This document shows positions 37,141 to 47,164 of a DNA stretch of 64,000 bases, piece by piece. The stretch spans positions 37,318,001 through 37,382,000 of the forward strand of contig NC_071670.1 of the NCBI RefSeq assembly GCF_028554725.1, given 5' to 3'. The translations under genes and the position numbers were made by a program. This DNA is from Zeugodacus cucurbitae. Taxonomy: Eukaryota; Arthropoda; Insecta; Diptera; Tephritidae. Each line of letters starts with the position of its first letter. The stretch's first letter is position 1. Under the pieces are notes generated by a model that saw nothing but the letters and a program-made list of their open reading frames with translations, searched no databases and had not been told where the DNA came from.

Positions 37141-37472
37141 TTTTTTATACTCTCGCCACAAAAGTTGATAAGAGACTCGTCATCCTGATCATTTAATGTA
37201 TATATAACCCCATATCTAACTCTTATATTTCTTGGTGACACAAACAACCGTTATGTGAACAAAACTATTATACTCTGTGCAACAGGTTGCGAGAGTATAA
37301 CAAACTTTCTGCAGTCGGTACTCTTACGCATCCCACCACACACCACGAAAATAGTTGAAATCGGATAATAACTACGCCTACCTCCCATACAAAGGTTGAA
37401 AATTACTAAAAGTGGGTTAACTCACTAACGAAAAACGTCAGAAACACTAAATTTCACAGAAATAATAGCGAT
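37141..37472. repeat. Repeat R, rearranged copy with inverted interior
   Basis: The left 28 bp (TATACTCTCGCCAC…) and everything right of 37301 follow the reverse orientation of R (compare 27711-27740 and 28073-28235). The intervening 37169-37300 is the R 3' end in the forward orientation, closing with GCGAGAGTATA. About 330 bp expected between the flanks are replaced by this inverted piece. It is either an internal inversion with deletion or one R fragment inside another. Confidence 0.7.
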
Positions 37473-39368
37473 AATATTAGTCAAATATGTATGTTGAAAC
37501 TGAAATTAAAATGTTTGTTGTACATTTAGAAATGCCAGCCAACTGCGCTGCCAGCATTGCACTAACTTTTCACTTAAACAGTTGCAAGATTGACTATGTA
37601 ATTCAGCCGAACTGCCAGTTCAAATATAGATATTTTTTTAATAGCACTTGTATGTATGATGATCTTTTTCCATATGGAGGAGCTTCAAATACATAGACTT
37701 CACATTATTCAATTTCATCTTTTTATACTATTTTTGTAGCAATTCCATTCATTTACATAGTAGGTAGTGTGGTCAGGAAAGTATTATTTTCCAATGAATA
37801 GTAAGTTTTTGGAATTAATATTTACTTAGGAAATTGTACGGTAATTGAATTTACACTATGTAAGCAGTGTACATACAAACATACTGTATAAATACTCTCG
37901 TATATGTATGATATTTAGACCAATTCTATTGCAGTTCGACCTTAGGCTCATGCCATTTTTATTGATATTGTATATTTTAGGGATATAGTTTGAAACGTAC
38001 TTTGATTTATTTAATATATTTTTTTTTACACAACAACTTTACATATACGTAGTTACTTTCTTATTTATGTTAGAAATTTAGTGCTGAAATTGGATTGATG
38101 CTTTTGCTTTTTGACTTAAAATAAACTTTGAACTGCGATTTCTTAGTTTGGGGAATTATTGCTAGTATGGTTCATATGTATGTATAAAGTTGAATCATTC
38201 ATTTCAAGAAAAAACAAAACCAAATTAATTTACTGCAAATAAATAAAGTTCAGTGGTGTGACCAACATTTCTAGATTTAGAAAAATATATAATACTGAAT
38301 AACTTAGTATTTGAAAGGCTTAATGAAACGTAATATTCACAAAGTTATTTGCATTAGAAAACTTTCATTTCTTTGTGAGAAATAACAAAATTAGTTCTAT
38401 TTACATACTTTTATTGTTTATTAGTTCAAGATAAGATAGATAGATCAAATAAATGTATGTAAATCCAACTTTTGTGTTCCTATAGAATTACTGCAAGTGA
38501 ATGAATAATTTTCAAAATATCTTTAATATCAACTAATTTGTTTAACAAGCACACATATTTTGCTAAACTGTTTTTATTTGTGTTAAAGCTTTGGAAATTA
38601 ACAGTTATTAAGTGTATTGTAATCCGGAAATGTAAACACATGTATATCTTTATACGAGCATAAATAAATTTTCATATAGACTGCCACTACAAGATAATTG
38701 GGCATACCTGAATTGTTAGCTATTTTAAAGGATTATATGTCTTTTGGATTACAATGTATAGTGTGTATAGTTATACTCGATATATTTACACTTATCAACA
38801 GTAAAGGTATCCATTAACATTTCTCCGAAATGATACTTTTATGCCGGATAGGACATGGTACTGATTACAAATTAACCCTATACGTCTTCATAAATATCAT
38901 GCGAGAATTAAAATGTCCATTGGAAAATTAAAATATTTTGCGCTTTGGAAACAAGTAGTCGTTGCGCCCAGTTATGTTGAAATTATTAAATATAAAATTT
39001 TAGATTATTATAAAAATATAATGAAATACTCTGAAATTTAGTTTTTAAGTAATGATCATTAATTGTAATTATTATCGATTTGAGTAAGTTGAATTATATT
39101 TTTATGAGTTCTGTACTAATTAATTCCTTTCAGTTTACATTTTTGAAAATATATTAAATAAAAAGTAATCATTACTGAACAAAATAAGTGATAATTGAAA
39201 TTTTAATTACTGTTGATTTTTTTTTTATTTCGGCAGGATCTGATAATGATCGGTTTTTTTCCTAAATTCCAAATTTAAAATCAACTTTAAATAGTATTTA
39301 AAGTAAAAAGAGAAATTAATTTAGTGTAATAAAAGTAATCAAGAACAATTGAAAATATTGGAAAACTA
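37473..39368. other. Gene-free AT-rich stretch
   Basis: Nothing recognisable. The last ~300 bp share vocabulary ('AAGTAATCA', 'TTGATTAC') with the tandem array beyond the mariner, so the array may once have extended here. Confidence 0.4.
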
Positions 39369-40249
39369 ACGGGTGATTTTTTTGAGGTTAGGATTTTCAT
39401 GCATTAGTATTTGACAGATCACGTGGGATTTCAGACATGGTGTCAAAGAGAAAGATGCTCAGTATGCTTTGACATTTCATCATGAATAGACTTACTAACG
39501 AGCAACGCTTGCAAATCATTGAATTTTATTACCAAAATCAGTGTTCGGTTCGAAATGTTTTTATCGACAAATTTTGTTCAGCGATGAGGCTCATTTCTGG
39601 TTGAATGGCTACGTAAATAAGCAAAATTGCCGCATTTGGGGTGAAGAGCAACCAGAAGCCGTTCAAGAACTGCCCATGCATCCCGAAAAATGCACTGTTT
39701 GGTGTGGTTTGTACGCTGGTGGAATCATTGGACCGTATTTTTTCAAAGATGCTGTTGGACGCAACGTTACGGTGAATGGCGATCGCTATCGTTCGATGCT
39801 AACAAACTTTTTGTTGCCAAAAATGGAAGAACTGAACTTGGTTGACATGTGGTTTCAACAAGATGGCGCTACATGCCACACAGCTCGCGATTCTATGGCC
39901 ATTTTGAGGGAAAACTTCGGAGAACAATTCATCTCAAGAAATGGACCCGTAAGTTGGCCACCAAGATCATGCGATTTAACGCCTTTAGACTATTTTTTGT
40001 GGGGCTACGTCAAGTCTAAAGTCTACAGAAATAAGCCAGCAACTATTCCAGCTTTGGAAGACAACATTTCCGAAGAAATTCGGGCTATTCCGGCCGAAAT
40101 GCTCGAAAAAGTTGCCCAAAATTGGACTTTCCGAATGGACCACCTAAGACGCAGCCGCGGTCAACATTTAAATGAAATTATCTTCAAAAAGTAAATTTTA
40201 TGCGTTTTTTTTTTTTAAAAAGTTATCAAGCTCTTAAAAAATCACCCTT
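39369..40249 (+). mobile_element. DD41D (rosa-type) mariner, internally deleted (copy 2)
   Basis: Inverted ends ACGGGTGATTTTTT (left) and AAGGGTGATTTTTT (right, reverse strand) are flanked by TA at 39367-39368 and 40250-40251. The element is 881 bp and lacks about 0.4 kb of coding sequence expected of a full-length relative. Apart from that single join the coding sequence is well preserved. Confidence 0.9.
39482..40194 (+). pseudogene. rosa-type mariner transposase, N-terminus joined to intact catalytic domain
   Basis: The start at 39482 gives 'MNRLTNEQRLQIIEFYYQNQ' and 'CSVRNV', the first ~26 residues of a DD41D mariner transposase. It then enters, out of frame, the catalytic domain. That domain is fully open from 39541 to 40194 (217 codons). 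It holds 'ILFSDEAHFWLNGYVNKQN' (first Asp, residue 15), 'WFQQDGATCHTA' (second, residue 108) and 'WPPRSCDLTPLDYFLWG' (third, residue 150). Forty-one residues separate the last two. The C-terminus is complete ('RRSRGQHLNEIIFKK'). Roughly 145 residues of the DNA-binding region and linker are deleted at about 39560-39565. All three catalytic residues persist, but without the DNA-binding domain the protein could not recognise its ends. Confidence 0.9.
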
Positions 40250-40319
40250 TAGTTATAATATTTTTTGATTACTCTTGATTACAATTAATTTTATTATTAG
40301 CAAGCAATTGTAATTCAAA

Positions 40320-40905
40320 TTTAGTTTTTATTGTTCGATTATGGAAACTACATCGCTGTGATTACCGGACTCAAGTACTTTATTTGATTACTAATCAAAA
40401 TCTGAATTCCACTAAAGTATTTATAATTTAGAATTTATGCTTCGTTTATACAAAGGAATTGATTTAAGGGCTATGATTGACTTAAATACTTTTTTGATTA
40501 CTAATTAAAATTTGAATTTCATTATTCAACTAAAGTAATTACAATTTAGTATTCATTCTTCGATTATGTAAAGAGATTTAATAATTCTTTATGATTACAG
40601 GACTCAAGTACTTTTTTGATTACTAATCAAAATCTGAATTTGATAATTCAACTAAAGTAATTATAATTTAGAATTTATTCTTCCTTTATGCAAAGGAATT
40701 GACTTGAACGCTATGATTACCAGTCTTAAGTATTTTTTTGATTACTAATCAAAATTTCAATTTCATTATTCAACTAAAGTAATTAAAATTTAGTATTCAT
40801 TCTTCGATTATGAAAAAGAAATTAATTAATCGTTATGATTATCGGACTCAAGTACTTTTTTGATTACTAATCAAAATCTGAATTTGATTATTCAAGTAAA
40901 GGACT
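40320..40905. repeat. Tandem array of 122-bp monomers in an A-B-A-B-A dimer pattern
   Basis: The landmark 'TTGATTACTAAT' (one copy TTGATTACTAAT with a later T substitution) starts at 40384, 40494, 40616, 40738 and 40860. The spacings are 110, 122, 122 and 122 bp. Alternate monomers differ consistently. A units carry 'TTCGATTATG' and 'GGACTCAAGTAC', while B units carry 'CAAAGGAATTGA' (40451 and 40691). Identity is therefore higher between alternate units (244-bp dimer) than between neighbours. The array is AT-rich and non-coding. Confidence 0.8.
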
Positions 40906-42880
40906 ATTATTTTTAGTTTGCAATGAAAATGTTTTCACTAATATGTGTGTAAAAATTCTATAAGGTTATTATCGTTTTTTTTTTTAAACCAAATTTTGCT
41001 ATTTTTCCTACAGGGTATGTGAGTAGATCTAAAGGCGTTTCTCTATATGTACCCGTATTCATAAATTTCGGCTTGTTATTGCCTCGTTAGCGCGTGCAAA
41101 GGTTGTTTGGTTTATTAGTACATTTTAAGTGGGTTTGCTGCTACACTTTGGCATTGATGCTTGTAAAAGCGTGGGTATATTGTATACCGCCCTTCCTCGC
41201 TGTTTGTGTTGGTAAATGAAGAAGCTTGCGCTAAAATCTATCTAACGCGTAAACATACACGCTGCAGATATATTTTAAGCCAACGCTTTTTTGGAATGAA
41301 AGCCAAAAAGCGTTTTCACACCGCACCCGCCTAAAGTTTTTTGCCTCAAGTTGTTTCCATTTTGGGTGGAAAATTTTCACTTGAAAATGTCAATGTAAAA
41401 TTCAATAGCGACTTTGAAGGCGCGCACATATATTGCATGTGCGTGTGGCAGTGTCTTAGTGTGAGTTATGGCTAAAAGCGTTGTGTTACGTGACAATGGA
41501 CGGACAAAGGTGGAAGAATGCTCACTGTCAACTGCAGATAGTTATACGATTGCCATGGTTACTGACTAGATTTTGGCAAATAATCAAAGCTTTTGTGTTT
41601 GCTGAGTGCCGCACTGGGAAGTGTCTACACAAAGCAAGTGTGTGCCTAAATATTGCCACGTGGATCAATGGCACAGAAGGCATAACGCGTGTTTATTTTT
41701 TGTTGACACCTTTTTTGCCATTTCCATTGTCATAGATGCCTACGCGCGTCGCAGCGAACGTATCGCAAGTGACACAAGGTAACGGTATACTCACACATCA
41801 CAACAGTCATATATGTATGTGTGTCTGTATATATTATTTTCAGTGTTTGTGGATTATCCGCCTTCGTTAAACGCCTTTATTTGTGTAAACGCACTTTTGT
41901 TTATTTGCCTTTCCGAATTTTGGCATTCCTATTAAAGCGCTTGTACGCCTACAAGTATGCAACGTAGCAACACTTTAAAGCGTTCCAGTTGTTTACGCCG
42001 CTGCGAAATGTGCTACCGTTAACTATTAACTCAAGCACTCCGCCTGCGCTCACTTATAGCACGCGCTTTTGACAAATGATTGCCAGTATAAGAGCGTGTT
42101 GCTGCCAGCTCCTAACTACCCACCTTGTTTATATTGTCTCGTTAGGGCAATTACATGCAGAGATATATTGTATATTTCGTATTTATTTGTAAATATCTGC
42201 ATATGTATTTATGAAAACATCCACCGAAAACCTCAATTTTTGAGTATTAGCTATTAGCTTAGCGTACTCGCTGTTGCTTGTTATGTCTCGCTGTTGTTTC
42301 GCATGTGGGTATCAACGGTTTATATTAGATACTTACACACACATTTGTGTATATTTTTGCTCAAATTGTCATTGTTATTCCTGCCGTGTTTGTCGGTGCG
42401 CGTTTCCACACATTTCCGCTTTCCCTTCGCGCTATTTGATATCCTTGACGAAAGGCTTGTACGCCGCTCTTGTTTGTTTTGTCGTTCTACCCTTCTAACT
42501 GTGCTTATTTATGTGCTTGTTATTAACGTTGTTTTGTATGCCATGTCGCTCAATTTCGCAAACGAAGAACATGTACGTACAACTTCTGTACTTTTCAGTT
42601 GTATATTCATATATTTCTTGATATGAGTACGTCTGTGTGTATTTCTCAAGTAGTTGTTGCGAATGTCATTTATTAATATGTATCCAGGAAACAAGAAAAT
42701 TTCGTAAAAATCCTAAATATTCAAAAAGTTTGCATTTATTCTTAGCATATTTTAGTAAGCTAAACCACGTGTAGACTGTCTAAAATTCTTGTATAAATAC
42801 TATATTCGCTTCAGTAACAGCTTTTTCCTTCTTAACAGCAAGTATTATCTTTAAATGTAGTCATCATTAAAGTAGCTTTA
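40906..42880. other. Gene-free stretch
   Basis: Short open frames only (41481-41735, 42274-42626), with no domain and no clear gene signal. Confidence 0.4.
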
Positions 42881-43232
42881 TAGACTTTACACACAGCTAA
42901 ATTCATTGATCAATTCAAATTTTGATGGAGAAACCTGTTTTTGTCCTTCGCACTGCCGTCTATTCGATAACCGATCAGCTGTTATATATATTTATTTTTG
43001 CTTTTCATAAGAAGTTGGTAAGTTTCATCAGCTGATTGCTATTTTAGCAGCGACATCTACCATCCTGTAGCGTAAACAACAACTCGTAGACAAAGAACGT
43101 ATATATAATTATATTTATTTTAAAGTCGATAAAAATTCAATTAAAAAATTAATTTAGATTTTTATTTTGTATAGTAAATCGATATTAGAGAGGCCGATTA
43201 ATTGATCGATTAACTCCTGTGTGAAAAGGCTA
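42881..43232. mobile_element. MITE with 3-bp target duplication (family H)
   Basis: The left end reads TAGACTTTACACACAG and the right end, reverse strand, reads TAGCCTTTTCACACAG (14 of 16 identical). Both continue into a GATCAATT-containing second block. TTA flanks both sides (42878-42880 and 43233-43235). The interior is highly similar to 63491-63863 and recognisable at 8455-8790. Three-base TSDs suggest a PIF/Harbinger-like origin, but this is inference. Confidence 0.75.
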
Positions 43233-43869
43233 TTAAGGCAATGCCAATTTTGTGAGGCAATTAACATCATAACATTCGCTTTCTGTTATCTTCTAAAACT
43301 TAAAAATAGACTCGATATTATAGCAGCTATATCAATAATCACATCCGTCGCATTTCTTTGGTGCCGTCTTTACTTCAGATGTCCGAACATTTGGTCTTTC
43401 ATTCAGAATGAAGGTAACGAAATTTAAAATCGGTGGTGAAGGCACAATTTTCGTAAACTTATTCATTGGTTCCAGAGATTTTCAAGTTTTGATTACCCAA
43501 CATAGGATATATGTATATCTCAAATATATAAAATCGATTAGAGATGACTCTGTTTCGCTTAACTTTTACACCCTGAAGACGAATGAGATGAACCGATCCA
43601 AGTAAGAAATTTTTCGTTTGGTCGGATGAAACTCAAATCACTATAAAGTTCCGTAGAACTAGCTATCGCTATATTCGCGATCTTTTTTTGATTATACTCT
43701 ACTAGTAGCCTAACACTTTCCTCTGACCATGACCATAATCTCTTCCGAGGTTATGACCAAGTAACCACCTGCGAGGAAGAAGTCATTATTACAATTCCAC
43801 GACGATATTGAACAATACACCTATAAGACTTCGGTCGCGGTCGCAGTTTGATACAGGCTTTAAATGTCA
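43233..43869. other. Gene-free spacer
   Basis: No recognisable gene. The open frame at 43408-43605 has no motif. Confidence 0.4.
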
Positions 43870-43889
43870 CCCACCGAACACCTGTTAGC

Positions 43890-44508
43890 ATCTGTATAGA
43901 CTCCCTCCCAGTGAATAAGTCGCCGCATGAGACTAACCACTTCTTTACAAATCCAATGAAAGAGACTCAATTAAGGTGACCCCCCATTCCAGGTTCGATT
44001 TTTTTTTTAAGTTAATTCGAACCTATAACTATTCAAGAATGTTCCTTTAAAATTTCAAGTGACAATTTCAAAAACTCTTGAAGATATAGCCGGTGGAAGT
44101 GTCAGATAAGGGCGAGAGCGCCTCAAAACTTTAAACGCGTTTTTTTCGAAACAGTGTTTTTACGACTGGCACATGAGGCTACTCAAAACCTATTAATCTA
44201 ATCGGTTCCAAATTTTAAAACGTGATTCTATACATATATAGCTATGGTATGAACTAGGATAAATCAAATCGGTGAATATCTTCTTTACTTTTCAACTTGA
44301 TTTGTGGCTGGAAAAAGGGAGATTCAAATCTTCAAATAAATGTATGCAAAGTTACAACCCTAAAACATAATTTATTGCGCAATGGAAATCGTCAAAATTT
44401 GAAATCTAGAATGGGGGGTTCCCCTTAACAGCCTTTCTAATATGGTCCGATCCCGTCGACAAAGTTCGTTTCTTAGGTTTACCGTTACATCCTCTCGATG
44501 ACAATTAA
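43890..44508 (+). pseudogene. Non-LTR retrotransposon C-terminal tail, split by a MITE
   Basis: Skipping the MITE at 43975-44424 and one TTAA, a single frame reads 'SICIDSLPVNKSPHETNHFF' before the insertion and 'AFLIWSDPVDKVRFLGLPL' after it, ending 'LDDN' and stop (44506-44508). The order (Cys, then PHxTxHxF, xLWxxPV, ARFLGLP-like, DD) resembles the post-RNase H tail of I-superfamily non-LTR elements, from family knowledge. The zinc-ligand Cys residues are partly lost ('FFTNPM' where relatives have a Cys-Pro). Upstream coding is not readable. Confidence 0.7.
43975..44424. mobile_element. TTAA-flanked MITE, 450 bp (family T)
   Basis: Ends GGTGACCCCCCATTCCAG (left) and GGGGAACCCCCCATTCTAG (right, reverse strand) are directly flanked by TTAA (43971-43974 and 44425-44428). 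TTAA duplication is the hallmark of piggyBac-type elements. There is no transposase. The interior carries a 23-bp block at 44122-44144 identical to the reverse complement of 55804-55826. The insertion site lies in a retroelement coding frame that is restored by subtracting the MITE. Confidence 0.85.
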
Positions 44509-46226
44509 TTGTGCACTTTCTTTAAACGCAAGCTCTAGATAACCATTAGAGCAACAGCAACTGAGCAATTGTTATCCGCGAAATATTCTATCATGTTAGG
44601 AAAAGAAAAATATTTTAATATTTTAAGAAATTTATTTTAAATATGTCACTCTTAAATCTATAAATGAATTGCGAAATCTTAGAAAAAATTCGAAATCCAA
44701 ACAAATTATCCAGTTGATTTCCATTTGCCTTCACACTTACTATCGCCCCTCAGATAAACTTTAACATGCACACACATGAGTATAATTGCAAAGAATTAGG
44801 CAAATTGTTGAAGCAAACTCGTTGGTACTTAAATTGCCAAGCGACAAAAGCTTCAAAGCAATCAGTCAAATAAGCGTATGGGATGAGCCAAAACGAAAAT
44901 TATATATATATGCATGTGTGTAGGCATTTACTTGGCAAAAACCTAAGCAACCAAGCGTAATGCCAACCCAAAGCAATTGTCTGCAATTCAACCGAGTGTT
45001 GTCAACATAAACACCGCCAAAACAGCACCGCAAGCATTTCCCATCAACGGCGACAAAGCCACCAACGCAGCAACGAAGTGCTATTTAGTGTATACGCTCA
45101 ACGCTCACTCTCTCACTCTCTCTGCATCAACATACATATATAAATATTCTAAATATTAAAGCGAACACACGCACACACACACACACTTGGAAGTTTTAAT
45201 GCATGTGTGTGTGTGTAGTTGTGTGGCAAATGAGCGCAGTAAAATTTGTGCTACATTGAAAATGCCTTTGGAGACGACCCGAGTAACACTGCATGATTGT
45301 TGTCTCCGCCCATCAATCAATCAATCAAGTTGGTAAATATTGTTTGGGTCCCTTTGCTGCGTCATTTGCTTTAGTGCCGCAATGGTTGCCTTGTTATTTA
45401 TGTACACACACACACTCATAAACCGCTAGGCACACAAATGAGTGTGGGTGTATATGTGTCACTTATACTTATACACCCACACATTCACACAGAGAGATAT
45501 TTACATACATTTAACGAGTAAATTTTCGGTCTTCTTCCCTTATTTTGCATTTGTGCCAACATCTCTGCTATGTTGTTGTTGCTGTACTTTAAATGCTGTG
45601 GGCTGCTTTTGGATTAGCCCTTTTCGTCGATTTCTCTCTTCCGTACAGCCGTACTGTACTCCCTCTGCGCGCCATTAAGTTTATGCCGCTGGTCTTTGTG
45701 TATTTAAGCAATTTTCTCTTGTTTCTGTTTGATTTAACAAGATCAATTGAAATTTATTATCTCAGCATTGTCGTACATCATTTTCGATGGGCTTTCGAAA
45801 GGTTTTTAGAGGGTTGATAATGAATTGCCGCAAATGTTTGTTATGTGTGTTTGTTGTATGTGCAACCCTAAAGGAAAAGACAAAAAAAATTGGTTTTTGT
45901 TTAAAAAAATGTAATCAATTTAATGTTAAAGACATTTAAATAATTGGTTAGAAAAAGTAATCGATTTCAAGAAAATTGCGCTATTTATAAGCTGTCCCTA
46001 AATATGTTTTAAGTTATTACTTTGGTAAAAAAATACTGCGTCCCTTAATCAATCTACTATCGCTACTCGGTTGTTGTTGTTGTCGTTCTTGTAGTGGCAA
46101 AATATTTTCCTCAAACAATTTCATAGAATGCTAGCGAATTCATGAATTGAATTCCCACTATAATATATCACACTTCTTCCATAGTTTAAACTTAATTTTG
46201 ATAGTTTCTATAATAAATTTTGTCTC
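44509..46226. other. Gene-free stretch with CA and CT microsatellites
   Basis: A CA run lies at about 45172-45186, a CT-rich run near 45105-45122 and a GTT run near 46071-46083. No gene is recognised. Confidence 0.45.
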
Positions 46227-46278
46227 TTAAGAGGCTAGGGGTAATCAGAGACACGAAAAAATTAAAATGTTCATTAAT

Positions 46279-47051
46279 TTTTATACTCTCGCAACAAAAG
46301 TTGCTAAGAGTTGGAGGAAATCGGATTATAACCACGCCCACCTCCCATACAAAGGTTATGTTGAAAACTACTAAAAATGCTTTAATTCAGTAAGGAAAAC
46401 CACCAGAAACCTAAAATTCCAGAAGAGCTGCACTCACAATGGTATACAAAATTTTAAATGAGCGTGGTTCCGTCACTTATAGGTCAAAAACCATATCTCC
46501 GAAACTACTTGACCAATTTTAATGAAATTCAGTTTATAATATCTTTCTAGTTGCCCAATGATATGTTGTGAAAATAGTCCAAATCGGTTCACAACTACGC
46601 TAACTTCCCATATACAAGAACTTTGAAGTCGATCTGAACCGTTTTCTTTACAATATATATATTATGTAAGCACTAGTGAAGATATCGGAACAGAACTTTG
46701 CAAAAATACTGCATTTAAAGAGTGGCATCGCCCTTCTAAAATTCGCTGAAATCGGTCCATACGTTTTCAAGACCATATACATCGAATATGACGACCTCAG
46801 TGCTTCAAATAATTTTTTTACCGAAAATATAGGTAAGTCTCTCAGATATTTTAATGTAATTCAAAGGGAATATGTTTCTTATAATAATATGTCTACATAT
46901 ACCTAATATTAGGGTTTTCAAACTTTCAATAGACATATGTATATGCCGAATATGCAGGTCAAATTGTATGTTATATTAATAAAATTAATTAAATAAATTG
47001 CGAGAGTATAAAGTGTTCGGTGACACCCGAACTTAGCCCTTCCTTACTTGT
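46279..47051 (-). repeat. Repeat R, reverse copy inside a MITE
   Basis: Begins TTATACTCTCGCAACAAAAG and ends GCGAGAGTATAAAG, then GTTCGGTGACACCCGAAC, then TTAGCCCTTCCTTACTTG. Both outer ends are kept but it is shorter than the 1.41-kb copy, so it is internally deleted. No target duplication could be assigned because the flanks are T-rich. Confidence 0.75.
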
Positions 47052-47164
47052 TTTTTTTCCTTTTTTTTTCAAAATTTAACTAAATGTCCGTCTAAGGAAA
47101 TTTTTTCTTGACTTTCGGGAGAAGTCAACATTTAAATGGTCTTAAAAAATCGAAATTTTTGAAA

